Source: Glycomyces sp. YM15 (GTDB taxonomy: Bacteria; Actinomycetota; Actinomycetes; Mycobacteriales; Micromonosporaceae). Taken from it: a DNA stretch of 64,000 nt. The stretch is from NCBI RefSeq assembly GCF_016918015.1, contig NZ_JAERMK010000008.1:154917-218916 (forward strand). Direction: 5' to 3'. The notes under the pieces were generated by a model that worked only from the letters and a program-made list of their open reading frames with translations, was not told the origin of the DNA and made no database searches. Of the stretch, positions 1 to 9,667 are shown piece after piece. A program made the translations under genes and the position numbers. Every line of letters starts with the position of its first letter. Position 1 is the stretch's first letter.

Positions 1-174
1 GGACTCGATCCACATCACCGCCTCCTCGGCCTCGGCCTGGGTCACGTCGAGCCCGTCGAGGTCGGCCCACTGCCAAGGGGTGATCTCGGCGGTGGTGCGG
101 ATGTGCTTCTCCATGAACTGGGCGGCCTTGGTGCAGAACGCGCAGTCCCCGTCGTAGAGGAAGGTGTGGTCCAT
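1..174 (-). CDS. DCC-family (DUF393) thiol-disulfide oxidoreductase-like protein, partial
   Basis: Only the first 58 codons are inside the window, running off the left edge. The protein starts MDHTFLYDGDCAFCTKAAQF; the YDGDCxFC motif close to the N-terminus is the hallmark of the DCC/DUF393 family, small thioredoxin-fold proteins whose CxxC (here Cys-Ala-Phe-Cys) is thought to do thiol-disulfide exchange. Substrates are not known. It lies 38 bp downstream of aroE on the same strand and could be the last gene of that operon. The family call rests on the N-terminal motif only, because the rest of the fold is outside the window. Confidence 0.8.
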   Translation of the reverse strand, partial: MDHTFLYDGDCAFCTKAAQFMEKHIRTTAEITPWQWADLDGLDVTQAEAEEAVMWIES

Positions 175-212
175 GCCGGTCTCGATTCAGCGTTCGGTCA
201 AGGGGAGCGGGG

Positions 213-1031
213 TCATGAGGTCCTTCTCGACGGTACCGCTCCGTAGAGCGCCTCGCGCATCGCCGTGACCGGGGCCTCGTCGAGTCCGGTGAACTGGGTC
301 CACTGCCGCACGGCCTGCGCGAGCAGCAGCGCGAGCCCGTCGAGGACCCGCACGCCCTGGTTCTCGGCCTCGGCGGCGAGCGGGGTCGGCCACGGGTCGT
401 AGAGGATGTCGAACAGGACCGCGCCGGGCTTCCACTTCAGGCGCAGGGTGTCCGTGACGCCCTTCGGGACGGTGGCGATCACCAGGTCGGCGTCGCCGAC
501 GTGCACGGCCTCCTCCCAGCTGCGGGCCTCGAGCCGCAGCCCGAGTGCGGAGGCGACCGGTTCGAGCTCGATGATCGCCTCGCGGCGGCGGGCGTAGACC
601 TGGACGGCGCCCGCACCGAGCTGGTGGGCGGCGGCCAGCGCCGCGCGGGCCGAACCGCCCGCGCCGAGCACGGCGACCTCTTCGGCCTCGCGCAGTCCGA
701 TCTCGGCCAGCGCGTCCACCATCCCGGGCGCGTCGGTGTTGTCGGCGAGGCGCCGCCCGCCGCGCAGCACGAGCGTGTTGGCCGCGCCGATCGCCTCGGC
801 CACCGGCGTGGCCTCATCGGCGACGGTGAGGGCGATCTCCTTGAGCGGCATGGTGAGCGAGAGCCCGGCCCAGGTCTCGTCGAGCGAGTCGACGAAGCGG
901 GCGAGCGCCGGCTCGTCGCATTCGTGGCGCGTGTAGGTCCAGTCGTGCAGGCCCGCCGCGAGGTACCCGGCGTTGTGGATGACCGGGGACAGCGAGTGCT
1001 CGATGGGCTTCCCGAGGACGGCGGCGCGCAT
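213..1031 (-). CDS. aroE: Shikimate dehydrogenase (NADP+)
   Basis: 272 aa, the usual AroE length. It reduces 3-dehydroshikimate to shikimate in the cytoplasmic pathway to chorismate and aromatic amino acids. The N-terminus carries the substrate-binding segment GKPIEHSLSPVIHN (SLSP motif). The catalytic Lys is in LTMPLKE (usually VTxPxK; here SLTMPLK) and the ADNTDAPG segment supplies the conserved Asn/Asp. GAGGSARAAL is the glycine-rich dinucleotide loop. The ATG overlaps the mltG stop by one base (TGATG), implying translational coupling. The alaS-ruvX-mltG-aroE order is a common actinobacterial arrangement. Confidence 0.95.
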   Translation of the reverse strand: MRAAVLGKPIEHSLSPVIHNAGYLAAGLHDWTYTRHECDEPALARFVDSLDETWAGLSLTMPLKEIALTVADEATPVAEAIGAANTLVLRGGRRLADNTDAPGMVDALAEIGLREAEEVAVLGAGGSARAALAAAHQLGAGAVQVYARRREAIIELEPVASALGLRLEARSWEEAVHVGDADLVIATVPKGVTDTLRLKWKPGAVLFDILYDPWPTPLAAEAENQGVRVLDGLALLLAQAVRQWTQFTGLDEAPVTAMREALYGAVPSRRTS

Positions 1032-2299
1032 CAGGCCATACCGTTCTCGCGGGCGATCGCGGTGTTGTCCTCATGATCGTCGTGGTCGTGCGCGAACAGG
1101 GCCCTGCCGTCCTCGTAGGCGGTCACGAAGAAGAGCCAGTCGCCGTCGACGGGGTTGGCGGCGGCTTCGAGCACGGCCGCGCCGGGGTTCGAGATGGGGG
1201 TCGGCATGTATCCGGCGTTCTCCCGGGCGCTCGCCGCCCATGGGTTGTCGGGGTCGCGCATGACCTCGAACCAGTTGATGTCCTCGTGAGAGGTGATCGC
1301 CTCTTCACCGTCGTAGAGGCGACCGTAGTTCCAGATCGCCTCGGACTCGAAGCAGTTGCAGTTCGTCTGACCGTGATCGATCCAGCTGAGGTAGAGCTTG
1401 TTGTACATGACCCGTGCGATCTTCGCGTCGTCCTCGGCGATGCCGGACTCCGACTGGACGATCGAGGCGATCTGGAGCGCCATCCACGGGTAGATCTTGA
1501 ACTCCCCGTTGGTGGGCGGGTTGAACGTCTGCTCGGGGAGGGTGCTGGGGTCGAAGCCGGGGTCGGGGTCGGGGATGTTCTGGATGTCCTCGAGGAAGCC
1601 GATCTCCGCGATCTCGGTGTTGAACCGCTCGATCATGGCCTTCAGCATGTCCTCGGCGGTCCAAGTCTCGTCGAACTCGTACGTGGAGGGGAACAGGAAC
1701 CCCTCGACGGACTTCACCTGGCGGTCGCCGAAGCCCTCGAACCAGATGGGGTCGACGCCGAGCGCCTCCGGGTCCCCGGCCAACGCCTCGAAGTCCTCGA
1801 CTGGGACGCCGGTGTGCTCGGAGAGCCTCGCGAAGACCTCGAAGATGCGGAATCCCTCGGGGATGGTGACCGCGTTGGTCATGCGGTTGGCCTCGTCGAG
1901 GAGGTAGGCCAGCGCTGAGGCGGCCGACATCTCCGCTTGCATGGTGTAGGTGCCCGGCTGGATCTCCTGGCCCGAGTTGCCGTCGTCCTCGGAGGCGTTG
2001 AGGAACGCCTTCGCGGAGGCGACGACGCCTTCCTCTTGGAGGTGGTTCGCGATGTCGGAGACGAACCAACCGTCCTCGACGGTGATGGTGACCTCGGTGC
2101 CGTTCCCATCGCCGGAGTAGTCCTCGGCGACGAAGTAGTCCTTGATGACGTTGTCGTACGCCCACCAGCCGCCGACGCCGATGATCGCGAACAGGGCCAC
2201 GACCAGGGTCATGGCGATCACGGACTTGCCGGAGTCCTTGCGGCGGTGGCTCCTGGGAGCATCCGCCCGCTCGTCCTCGGTCCTAAAATCGCCGAGCAT
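1031..2299 (-). CDS. mltG: Endolytic peptidoglycan transglycosylase MltG (YceG-like)
   Basis: 422 aa. One membrane helix (about residues 27-47) follows a short basic cytoplasmic tail, and the rest should lie outside the membrane. MltG cleaves nascent glycan strands and so ends their polymerisation. The catalytic signature is ASIVQSESG: the second Glu (about 284) aligns with E. coli Glu218, while the first Glu of the E. coli EKET motif is Gln here. The segment after it (DHGQTNCNCFESEAIWNYG) is longer and more Cys-rich than the usual DPTV-IYG stretch. I chose the ATG at 2299 because GGAGG, formed by the last codons of ruvX, lies about 10 nt upstream; an in-frame start at 2332 would lie inside ruvX. 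Confidence 0.92.
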   Translation of the reverse strand: MLGDFRTEDERADAPRSHRRKDSGKSVIAMTLVVALFAIIGVGGWWAYDNVIKDYFVAEDYSGDGNGTEVTITVEDGWFVSDIANHLQEEGVVASAKAFLNASEDDGNSGQEIQPGTYTMQAEMSAASALAYLLDEANRMTNAVTIPEGFRIFEVFARLSEHTGVPVEDFEALAGDPEALGVDPIWFEGFGDRQVKSVEGFLFPSTYEFDETWTAEDMLKAMIERFNTEIAEIGFLEDIQNIPDPDPGFDPSTLPEQTFNPPTNGEFKIYPWMALQIASIVQSESGIAEDDAKIARVMYNKLYLSWIDHGQTNCNCFESEAIWNYGRLYDGEEAITSHEDINWFEVMRDPDNPWAASARENAGYMPTPISNPGAAVLEAAANPVDGDWLFFVTAYEDGRALFAHDHDDHEDNTAIARENGMA

Positions 2300-2307
2300 C
2301 CTGTTCT

Positions 2308-2787
2308 CTACCTCCGCCGCTGGTCCAACCAATGCTGGAGGATCTCCACCGCCGCCGCCTGATCGACGATGGAGCGCTTCCGCTTGCCGCGCACGCCGCC
2401 CTCATTGAGTCTGCGGGTCGCGACGGCGGTGGTCATGCGCTCATCGGTCAGGGTCACCGGAACGGGTGAGACGTGGTCGGCGAATCGCTGCACCCAGGCT
2501 CGGGTGTGAGCGGCGGCCGGCCCCTCCTCACCCGAAAGAGTAACGGGTAGGCCAACGACGATTTCGACAACCTCGTACTCGCGGGCCGTTTCGGCGATTT
2601 CCCGGATATCGCTGGGAATGTCCTCACCAGCGGTTTTGAGGTCGCGACGAACTGTCGCGACTGGAGTGGCGAGGAGTCCGTCCGGGTCGCACACGGCGAC
2701 ACCGATACGCGCTTTGCCCAGATCGATGCCGAGACGGCGGCCCCGCACCCATTGCACGGGTGCGGGGCCGTTCGCTGTGTCGTTCAT
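2308..2787 (-). CDS. ruvX: YqgF/RuvX family protein (putative pre-16S rRNA nuclease / Holliday junction resolvase-like)
   Basis: 159 aa with an RNase H-like fold. The first strand carries the catalytic Asp in LGIDLGKARIGVAV; VEIVVGLPVTLSGEEG and VTLTDERMTT supply the remaining conserved acidic residues, and the C-terminus ends VDQAAAVEILQHWLD as in the family. In E. coli YqgF matures the 5' end of 16S rRNA; a resolvase activity has also been proposed. The ATG follows the alaS TAG directly (TAGATG) with no spacer, and the last codons form the mltG ribosome-binding site, so alaS, ruvX and mltG are very likely one transcript. Confidence 0.93.
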   Translation of the reverse strand: MNDTANGPAPVQWVRGRRLGIDLGKARIGVAVCDPDGLLATPVATVRRDLKTAGEDIPSDIREIAETAREYEVVEIVVGLPVTLSGEEGPAAAHTRAWVQRFADHVSPVPVTLTDERMTTAVATRRLNEGGVRGKRKRSIVDQAAAVEILQHWLDQRRR

Positions 2788-5469
2788 CTAGGCGTTGATC
2801 GCGCCGGTGACGGCCGCGAGCAACTGCGGGGCCTGGTCGGCCGGGACGCCGCCGCCCTGGGCGACCTCGTCGTTGCCGCCGCCCTTGCCGGACAGCGCGG
2901 CCTTCACGAGCGCCTGCGCCGAGACGTGCTGCGCCTGCGCGGCCTTGTTGGCCGCTACGACGATGCTGGCCTTGCCGCCGGCGGTCGCCACGACCGCGGC
3001 GACGCCGGGCTGGTCCTCGGGCAGGTGCCCGCGGATCTGCATGGCGAGGTTGCGGACGTCGCCGCCCTTGGTGCCCTCGGGCGCCTGCACGGCCGCGACC
3101 TTGACGGCCCCGACCTGCTTCGCGGCGGCGGCGAACTCGGCGGCGCGGCCGGAGACGGCCTTCGCCTGGAGGTTCGCCAGCTCGCGCTCGGCGTCCTTGG
3201 TGCGCTGCAGGATGGCGCGCACGCGTTCGAGCACGTCGCCTCGCTGGGCGCCGATCTCTTCGGCGATCTGCGTGACGAGGTCGCGTTCGCGCGCCAGGTA
3301 CTTGTAGGCCTCCATGCCGGTGGCGGCCTCGACGCGGCGCTGGCCGGAGCCGACCGAGGACTCGGCGGTCAGGACGAGCGGGCCGATCTGGGCCGAGCGC
3401 GACACGTGCGTGCCACCGCAGAGCTCGCGCGACCAGGGGCCGCCGATCTCGACGACGCGCACGGTCTCGTCGTAGGTCTCGCCGAACAGCGCGACCGCGC
3501 CGAAGTCCTTGGCCTCCGGGAGCGTCATGTACTGGACGGCGACCGGCAGGTCGTCGCGGACGGCGCGGTTGGAGACCTCTTCGATCTCGCTCTTCGTCTC
3601 GTCGGAGAGCTTCGAGCGCCACGAGAAGTCGAGGCGCAGGTAGCCGGGCCGGTTGAACGAACCGGACTGGAGCGCGGTCGGGCCGAGCACCTCGCGCAGG
3701 GCCGCGTGGACCACGTGCGTGCCGGAGTGCGCTTGGCGCGCACCGAGACGCCACTCGGGGTCGACCGAGGCCTCGACCTTGTCGTCCAGGACGAGCTCGC
3801 CTTCGAGGACGCGGACCTTGTGGACCACGAGCTTCTTGACCGGGCGCTGCACGTCGAGGACCTCGGCGAACAGGCTCGGGCCGACGAGCTTGCCGGCGTC
3901 GGCGTGCTGGCCGCCGGACTCGGCGTAGAACGGGGTCCGGTCGAGCACGACCTCGACGATGTCCCCGGCCTTGGCGAGCGGGATCGGCTGGCCGTCCTTG
4001 AGGACGCCGATGACGCGCGACTCGGTGTCGAGGGTCTCGTAGGCCTTCCAGTCGGTGGGGCCCTGCTCCTGGAGAAGCTGCCAGTACGCCGACAGGTCCG
4101 CGTGGCCGGTCTTGCGGGCCGCCGCGTCCGCCTTCGCGCGCTGGCGCTGCTCGGTCATGAGCTTGCGGAAGCCCTCCTGGTCGACCGAGAGGCCCTGCTC
4201 CTCGGCCATCTCCAGGGTCAGGTCGATCGGGAAGCCGTACGTGTCGTGCAGCTCGAACGCCTTGGAGCCGGAGAGGGTCTTGCCGCCCTCGGACTTGGTC
4301 TCGGACACGGCGGTGTCGAGGATCGTCGTGCCGTGCTTGAGGGTCTTGAGGAAGGCCTCTTCCTCGCCGTACGCGTAGGAGGAGATCCGCTCGAAGTCGG
4401 TGCGGAGCTCCGGGTACGCGGCGGACATGCGCTCCATGGCGACCGGCAGCAGCTCCGGCATCGCGGGCTTGTCGTAGCCGAGGAGGCGCACGGCGCGGAT
4501 CGCGCGGCGCATGAGGCGGCGCAGCACGTAGCCGCGGCCCTCGTTGGAGGGCACGACGCCGTCGCCGATGAGCATCAGCGAGGAGCGCACGTGGTCGCCG
4601 ATCACCCGGAAGCGGATGTCGTCCGGGTGGGACTCGGAGGCGGTGTGCGAGGTCGAGACGCCGTAGCGCTTGCCGGTCAGTTCCGAGGCCTTGTCGATGA
4701 TCGGCCGGACCTGGTCGGTCTCGTACATGTTGTCGACGCCCTGGAGGAGCGCGGCCATGCGCTCCATGCCCATGCCGGTGTCGATGTTCTTCTTCGGCAG
4801 GTCGCCGGTGATCTCGTAGCCCTCCTTGGCGGGGCCGCCGCCGCGGATGTTCTGCATGAACACGAGGTTCCAGAACTCGAGGTAGCGGTCCTCGTCGACC
4901 TCCGGGCCGCCTTCGGGGCCGTAGTCGGGGCCGCGGTCGTAGTACAGCTCGGAGCAGGGGCCGCAAGGGCCGGGGATGCCCATCGACCACATGTTGTCGG
5001 CCTGTCCGCGGCGCACGATGCGGTCGAGCGGCAGCCCGATCTGCCGGTGCCAGATGTCGATCGCCTCGTCGTCGTCGAGGTAGACCGTGGCCCAGATCTT
5101 GTCGCCGTCGAGGCCGAGGCCGCCGGACTCGATGGAGCCGGTGGTGAGGTCCCAGGCGTAGCGGATCGCCTGCTCCTTGAAGTAGTCCCCGAAGGAGAAG
5201 TTGCCGTTCATCTGGAAGAACGTGCCGTGGCGGGAGGTCTTGCCGACCTCGTCGATGTCGGGCGTGCGGATGCACTTCTGCACCGACGTGGCGCGGCTCC
5301 ACTCAGGGGTCGCCTGGCCCAGGAAGTAGGGCACGAACGGGACCATGCCCGCGGGCACGAACAGCAGGTTCGGGTCCTCGAAGGCCGGCAGCGGTGCGCT
5401 GGGGACCACCGTATGGCCGTTGGACTCGAAGAACTTCAGAAACCGGCGTTGGATTTCAGCGGTCTCCAT
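2788..5469 (-). CDS. alaS: Alanine--tRNA ligase
   Basis: 893 aa, full length for a class II AlaRS. The N-terminal aminoacylation domain begins [20 protein letters not shown], and class II motif 2 lies in the region [24 protein letters not shown]. The editing domain has the zinc-binding pairs HSGTH (His581, His585) and CGGTH (Cys684, His688), needed to clear Ser- and Gly-tRNA(Ala). The C-terminus has the coiled-coil and glycine-rich C-Ala domain ending [25 protein letters not shown] precedes the ATG. It is followed without a gap by ruvX and preceded by two small actinobacterial genes. Confidence 0.97.
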   Translation of the reverse strand: METAEIQRRFLKFFESNGHTVVPSAPLPAFEDPNLLFVPAGMVPFVPYFLGQATPEWSRATSVQKCIRTPDIDEVGKTSRHGTFFQMNGNFSFGDYFKEQAIRYAWDLTTGSIESGGLGLDGDKIWATVYLDDDEAIDIWHRQIGLPLDRIVRRGQADNMWSMGIPGPCGPCSELYYDRGPDYGPEGGPEVDEDRYLEFWNLVFMQNIRGGGPAKEGYEITGDLPKKNIDTGMGMERMAALLQGVDNMYETDQVRPIIDKASELTGKRYGVSTSHTASESHPDDIRFRVIGDHVRSSLMLIGDGVVPSNEGRGYVLRRLMRRAIRAVRLLGYDKPAMPELLPVAMERMSAAYPELRTDFERISSYAYGEEEAFLKTLKHGTTILDTAVSETKSEGGKTLSGSKAFELHDTYGFPIDLTLEMAEEQGLSVDQEGFRKLMTEQRQRAKADAAARKTGHADLSAYWQLLQEQGPTDWKAYETLDTESRVIGVLKDGQPIPLAKAGDIVEVVLDRTPFYAESGGQHADAGKLVGPSLFAEVLDVQRPVKKLVVHKVRVLEGELVLDDKVEASVDPEWRLGARQAHSGTHVVHAALREVLGPTALQSGSFNRPGYLRLDFSWRSKLSDETKSEIEEVSNRAVRDDLPVAVQYMTLPEAKDFGAVALFGETYDETVRVVEIGGPWSRELCGGTHVSRSAQIGPLVLTAESSVGSGQRRVEAATGMEAYKYLARERDLVTQIAEEIGAQRGDVLERVRAILQRTKDAERELANLQAKAVSGRAAEFAAAAKQVGAVKVAAVQAPEGTKGGDVRNLAMQIRGHLPEDQPGVAAVVATAGGKASIVVAANKAAQAQHVSAQALVKAALSGKGGGNDEVAQGGGVPADQAPQLLAAVTGAINA

Positions 5470-5498
5470 GGGGCACCTCCTTCAAGGGCTCGAAACTG

Positions 5499-5789
5499 CT
5501 AGAACGACCGGCCGCGGGCCGGGTCGCCCTCTTCTTCGTCTTCAGTGAGGAGCGGCGTGATGTCCTCGCCGCGCTCGATCGCTTCGAACAGCTCGGCCTC
5601 CTTGGCCTGCTTGGCCTCAGAGACGTCCGCCCAGAACGCTTTGAACGATGCCCTCATTTCAGCACCGGCGTCGCCCACACGCTCGGCGACCCCGCCGGGA
5701 GTGACCGACTCCGCCGCCTTCGTGACCTTGCGGACCACGATCACGCCGACCGCGATACCGATGCCTACCCAGATCATCCGTTTCAACAC
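5499..5789 (-). CDS. Small single-pass membrane protein (DUF6167-like) upstream of alaS
   Basis: 96 aa. An N-terminal hydrophobic segment (about residues 5-20, MIWVGIGIAVGVIVV) is followed by an amphipathic, charged region. Proteins of this size and composition sit between a DUF948 gene and alaS in many actinobacteria and are filed under DUF6167; their function is unknown. The GTG start is preceded by GAGGAG at good spacing. It lies 30 bp upstream of alaS and 33 bp downstream of the DUF948 gene, which supports a shared operon. The family name is from memory of gene order and is less certain than the gene itself. Confidence 0.75.
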   Translation of the reverse strand: MLKRMIWVGIGIAVGVIVVRKVTKAAESVTPGGVAERVGDAGAEMRASFKAFWADVSEAKQAKEAELFEAIERGEDITPLLTEDEEEGDPARGRSF

Positions 5790-5822
5790 GGGTACTCCTC
5801 AAGCCGTTTTGTCGCGTGCGGT

Positions 5823-6329
5823 CTACTCGCCGGACTTCCGGCGGGCCTTCGCGGCCCGCTTCGCCTGGCGCTTGGTCTGGCGCGAAGCCTCGACCATGCG
5901 CCGCACCTGCTGCTCGTCCACGTCCTGGTGGCGCTTCTTGACGGCCGTGCGCAGGCCGAACCCGAACGCGGCGGCCTTCACCAGCGGGGAGCCGACGGCC
6001 GAGACGACCAGGCTCGTGATGTTGGCGACGTTCGAGGAGATGTGCGCTGCGTTCCCGGTGATCGTGCCGACCTTCTCCAGCTCGCCCTCGACCTGGGTGA
6101 GGGAGCCGTTGACGTTGTCGAGGGTGGTGTTCACGTTCCGCAGGATCGGGCCGATCTCGTGATCGACCTTGTCGAGCGTCTTGTTGACGCGATTGAGGGT
6201 CGCGGTGGCCTTGTTGATGAGGCGGAAGGCGAGCATCACGCACAGGAGGAAGAAGCCGAGCCCTGCGAGCAGGACCCCCAGCTCCCAGACGCTCCCGGTC
6301 CATCCTGCCGCCAAGGTCTCCTCAGGCAC
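5823..6329 (-). CDS. DUF948 domain-containing membrane protein
   Basis: 168 aa. One N-terminal transmembrane helix (about residues 15-37, ELGVLLAGLGFFLLCVMLAF) is followed by a long helix with heptad-like spacing (NKATATLNRVNKTLDKVDHEIGP and so on), the pattern of DUF948 proteins, then a basic tail (RQTKRQAKRAAKARRKSGE). The function is unknown; the predicted coiled coil suggests self-association at the membrane. It starts with GTG after a good AGGGGGAA ribosome-binding site. It stands at the head of the small-membrane-protein to alaS cluster, with a roughly 200 bp gap upstream. Confidence 0.82.
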   Translation of the reverse strand: MPEETLAAGWTGSVWELGVLLAGLGFFLLCVMLAFRLINKATATLNRVNKTLDKVDHEIGPILRNVNTTLDNVNGSLTQVEGELEKVGTITGNAAHISSNVANITSLVVSAVGSPLVKAAAFGFGLRTAVKKRHQDVDEQQVRRMVEASRQTKRQAKRAAKARRKSGE

Positions 6330-6533
6330 GGTTTCCCCCTGTGTCGCGATACCGCCGGTGCTGTGACCCGGCGATGCAGTGTGTGGTCTCGGCCCTTTCG
6401 AGCCCGAACGCGCCGGCCGTACGGTGCCGTCGGCGAAGCCGGGCTCTCACGCAGGAGCGGCGCGGTGTCGACCTTACCTTGCGGGATCGGACATCCGGCG
6501 CAACGGGGCGGTCAGTCCACAAGCCAGTGCTCG

Positions 6534-7094
6534 CTAGGTCGACATGCGCTCCTCGGCGAGGCGCGGCAGGGCCGCCTGCGCGGCGACCACGGCGGTGACC
6601 TCGGCGCCGACGCACAGCTCGTAGCGGTCGCCGCAGTCGACCGGGACGACCCACAGCTCTAGGTACAGCTCGTCCCGGACGTAGCAGCCCTCCTCGCCGA
6701 AGCCGCCCACGCACTCCTCCGGGTCGGCCGGAATCCAGCCCGCGTTCAGGACCGCCTGCCAGTACTCGTTCGCCGTGTCGTCCACTGTGCCTTCAGAAGT
6801 CCACGTGCGCATCCGGACCCGGCACTCCCCCAGGCACCAGCGGCTGCCATACGTCTCGTCGTGCACGCTCACCGCGGCCCAGCCCGGCACCGCGAGTTCG
6901 TCGACCGCCCGGCGCGTCGGGTCGACGCTGAGGGCCCGGCCCAGCCACAGGACGGCCGCGACCAGGAGCACCGCGAGGACTGCGATCACCGCCACCGTCA
7001 TGCGCAGGCGCTCGATCCGCGCCCCGGAGCGCTCCAGGTCGGCGGCGAGGCGGTCCGAGGCGCGCCCGTCGCGGCGCGGCGGGTCAGTCGCCAT
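6534..7094 (-). CDS. Hypothetical membrane-anchored protein
   Basis: 186 aa, not recognised. A basic cytoplasmic N-terminus ([31 protein letters not shown]) has a short amphipathic helix. A single transmembrane segment (about residues 33-53, [21 protein letters not shown]) follows, then an extracytoplasmic domain with six cysteines ([34 protein letters not shown]), which may form disulfides. The ATG lies inside the end of rarA (ATGGCGACTGA, 11-bp overlap), so translation is probably coupled to rarA. I infer a surface-exposed, disulfide-stabilised domain; no catalytic motif is visible. Confidence 0.7.
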   Translation of the reverse strand: MATDPPRRDGRASDRLAADLERSGARIERLRMTVAVIAVLAVLLVAAVLWLGRALSVDPTRRAVDELAVPGWAAVSVHDETYGSRWCLGECRVRMRTWTSEGTVDDTANEYWQAVLNAGWIPADPEECVGGFGEEGCYVRDELYLELWVVPVDCGDRYELCVGAEVTAVVAAQAALPRLAEERMST

Positions 7095-8451
7095 CGGCCG
7101 GTCTGCGCACGATCCGGCGCAGCTTCTCGAGGCGCTCGCCGATCTCGGCCTCCAGGCCGTGTCGGGTCGGGCGGTAGTAGTCGCGCCCGGCCACGACGTC
7201 GGGCGCGTACCGCTGCGGGACCACACCGCGCGGGTCGGAGTGCGGGTAGACGTACGCCTTGCCGTGCCCGAGGGAAGAGGAGCCCTGATAGTGGGCGTCG
7301 CGGAGGTCGGCCGGGACGGGGCCGATCTTCCCTTGGCGCACATCGCGCATCGCCTCGTCGATCGCGGTGATGACCGCGTTCGACTTCGGGGCCGTGGCGA
7401 GGTGCGCGACCGCCTGGGCGAGGTTGATGCGGGCCTCGGGCAGGCCGATGCGCTCGACCGCCGTGGAGGCGGCCGTGGCTGCCAGGAGCGCGGTCGGGTC
7501 GGCCATGCCGACGTCCTCGGAGGCGAAGATGACCAGGCGGCGGGCGATGAACCGCGGATCCTCCCCCGCCACGAGCATCCGCGCCAGGTAGTGCATCGCG
7601 GCGTCGACGTCGGATCCGCGGAGGCTCTTGATGAAGGCGCTGGCCACGTCGTAGTGGCCGTCGCCGTCGCGGTCGTAGCGGACCGCGGCGGTGTCGATCG
7701 CGGCCTCGACGATCGCGACGGTGATCTCGGGTTCGCTCCCGGCGGTGAGCGCGGCGGCCTCCAGGGCCGTCAAGGCCTTCCGCGCGTCCCCGGCGGCGGT
7801 GCGCACGAGGTGGTCGCGGGCCTCCTGCTCCAGGGTGACCTCGCCGTTCAGTCCGCGTTCGTCCTCGACGGCGCGGTCGACGAGCTCGCCGATGTCGGTG
7901 GCGTCGAGTTCGCGGAGGGTGAGGAGGACGCAGCGGCTCACGAGCGGGGCGACCACCGAGAAGTACGGGTTCTCGGTGGTGGCGGCCAGGAGTGTGACGG
8001 TGCGGTCCTCGACCGCGCCGAGCAGGGAGTCCTGCTGGGTCTTGGTGAAGCGGTGCACCTCGTCGATGAAGAGGATGGTCTGCGGTCCGCCGGTGCGGCG
8101 GACGCGGCGGGCCTCGTCGATCGCGGCGCGCACGTCCTTCACGCCGGAGTTCAGCGCGGACATGGCGCGGAAGCGCCGGTCACCGGCCTGGGCGACGAGG
8201 TGCGCGATGGTGGTCTTGCCGGAGCCGGGCGGGCCCCACAGGATCACCGACAGCGGCTGGCGGCCCTCCACGACCTGGCGCAGCGGCGACCCGGCACCGA
8301 GGAGGTGGTCCTGCCCGACGAGCTCGTCGAGCACGCGCGGTCGCATCCGCACGGCGAGGGGCTCGTCGCCGGAAGCGGAGCCGGTGCCGAGGATGCCCGA
8401 GCTCTGCGGCTCCGGCGGCGCGGCCGTATCGAACAACCCAGGTGCGTCCAT
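7084..8451 (-). CDS. rarA: Replication-associated recombination protein A (RarA/MgsA AAA+ ATPase)
   Basis: 455 aa. It belongs to the clamp-loader-like AAA+ family acting at stalled replication forks. Visible motifs are [16 protein letters not shown] at the start of the ATPase module, Walker [10 protein letters not shown], Walker [11 protein letters not shown], sensor [11 protein letters not shown], and the C-terminal MgsA tetramerisation domain with [20 protein letters not shown] and [20 protein letters not shown] chose the ATG at 8451 because homologues start close to an LFD motif (here [10 protein letters not shown]); an in-frame ATG at 8472 adds seven residues and has no better ribosome-binding site. 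Confidence 0.95.
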   Translation of the reverse strand: MDAPGLFDTAAPPEPQSSGILGTGSASGDEPLAVRMRPRVLDELVGQDHLLGAGSPLRQVVEGRQPLSVILWGPPGSGKTTIAHLVAQAGDRRFRAMSALNSGVKDVRAAIDEARRVRRTGGPQTILFIDEVHRFTKTQQDSLLGAVEDRTVTLLAATTENPYFSVVAPLVSRCVLLTLRELDATDIGELVDRAVEDERGLNGEVTLEQEARDHLVRTAAGDARKALTALEAAALTAGSEPEITVAIVEAAIDTAAVRYDRDGDGHYDVASAFIKSLRGSDVDAAMHYLARMLVAGEDPRFIARRLVIFASEDVGMADPTALLAATAASTAVERIGLPEARINLAQAVAHLATAPKSNAVITAIDEAMRDVRQGKIGPVPADLRDAHYQGSSSLGHGKAYVYPHSDPRGVVPQRYAPDVVAGRDYYRPTRHGLEAEIGERLEKLRRIVRRPADGD

Positions 8452-8504
8452 AACCCAACCAGCGTAAGCCATCTGCGAGTGGTCATCGAATCACGAGGGG
8501 TTGC

Positions 8505-8541
8505 TTGAATCTTGAATTGAACTTAGGTTAGGCTTGCCTGG
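8505..8541 (+). promoter_or_regulatory. Promoter with IdeR/DmdR-type iron box
   Basis: TTGAAT (8505-8510) and TAGGCT (8529-8534), with an 18-bp spacer, form a plausible promoter. TTAGGTTAGGCTTGCCTGG (8523-8541) covers the -10 element and matches the left half and core of the actinobacterial iron box (TTAGGTTAGGCTAACCTAA), with weaker agreement on the right. The gene downstream encodes a ferric iron transporter, so iron-dependent repression by a DtxR-family protein is the direct reading. Confidence 0.8.
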
Positions 8542-8591
8542 CCTGTTCGGACCGCGAACATGCATGGCTCATTTCTGTGAAAGGCCCGGCC

Positions 8592-9641
8592 ATGTCAGCA
8601 CTGATCACCCGTCGAGGATTCGCCCTCCTCGGTGCCACCGCCCTCGCCGCCCCCTTGGCGGCGTGCGGCTCCGACGACACCCCCGCGGGCGAGGAGAGCG
8701 CCGCCGAGGACCAGCCCGTGGTCCTCTACAGCGGCCGCAACGAAGAACTGATCCAGCCCCTGCTCGACCAGTTCACCGAGGCCACCGGCGTCGAAGTGGA
8801 CGTCCGCTACTTCGACTCCGCGGAGGCCGCCGGCCTGCTGCTCGAAGAGGGCGACCGCAGCCCCGCCCACCTGTTCCTCTCCCAGGACGCGGGCGCGCTC
8901 GGCGCGGTCGCGAAGGCCGGGCTGCTCACCGAACTCGACGGCGGGCTGCTCGAGCGCGTCCCGGAGGCCTACCGGGCGTCCGACGGCACCTGGGTCGGCC
9001 TGACCGGCCGCTCCCGGGTCATGGTCTACGACCCCGCCAAGATCACCGCGGCCGAACTGCCCGCGTCGGTCTGGGACCTCACCGGCGAGGAGTGGGACGG
9101 CCGCGTCGCCATCGCCCCGCTCAACGGCTCCTTCCAGGCGTTCGTGACCGCGCTGCGCGTCACCGGCGGCGACGAGGCCGCGGCCGCATGGCTCGAGGGC
9201 ATGGCCGACGCCCCCCAGAAGGAGAAGAACGGCCCCATCGTCGAGGGCGTCGCCTCCGGTGAGCTCGAAGCGGGCCTGGTGAACCACTACTACATCTACG
9301 AGAAGGCCGCCGAAGCCGGCGTCCCGGTCGAGGAGTACGGACCGGCGCTCCACTACTTCGCCCCCGGCGACCCCGGTGGTCTGGTCAACGTCTCCGGCAT
9401 CGGCGCGCTCGGCGACTCGGCCGAGAACGCGAACGTCGCCGCACTGCTGGACTACCTGCTGGCGACCGACGCGCAGACCTACTTCGCCGAGACGACCTTC
9501 GAGTACCCGCTCATCGAGGGCGTGGCCGGTCCCGCGGGACAGCCCGCGCTCACCGAGCTCGCCGGCCCCGCGATCGACCTGAACGACCTCGACGACCTCG
9601 AGACCACGGTCCAGATGATCCAGGAAGCCGGGCTCGCGTAG
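8592..9641 (+). CDS. Ferric iron ABC transporter, substrate-binding lipoprotein (FbpA/FutA type)
   Basis: 349 aa. The signal sequence MSALITRRGFALLGATALAAPLAAC has a twin-arginine pair and ends in an LAAC lipobox, so it is probably a Tat-exported lipoprotein. The mature start, VVLYSGRNEELIQPLLDQFTEATGVEVDVRY, is characteristic of family 1 ferric-binding proteins. The Tyr pair in VNHYYIYEK matches the iron-ligand tyrosines of FbpA/FutA. I chose the ATG at 8592 (GAAAGG ahead); a GTG at 8577 is in frame. It is the first gene of a three-gene operon with permease and ATPase, behind an iron box. Confidence 0.93.
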   Translation: MSALITRRGFALLGATALAAPLAACGSDDTPAGEESAAEDQPVVLYSGRNEELIQPLLDQFTEATGVEVDVRYFDSAEAAGLLLEEGDRSPAHLFLSQDAGALGAVAKAGLLTELDGGLLERVPEAYRASDGTWVGLTGRSRVMVYDPAKITAAELPASVWDLTGEEWDGRVAIAPLNGSFQAFVTALRVTGGDEAAAAWLEGMADAPQKEKNGPIVEGVASGELEAGLVNHYYIYEKAAEAGVPVEEYGPALHYFAPGDPGGLVNVSGIGALGDSAENANVAALLDYLLATDAQTYFAETTFEYPLIEGVAGPAGQPALTELAGPAIDLNDLDDLETTVQMIQEAGLA

Positions 9642-9667
9642 GACCCGGCACCGACAATCGAAGCGGC

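Noticed and set aside
2752..5502. A very long open frame on the plus strand opposite alaS (also 12323-15067, 52497-55433 and many others).
   Set aside because: High GC content opens antisense frames. The opposite strand encodes clear conserved proteins, and the antisense products are rich in Arg, Gly and Val without family motifs.
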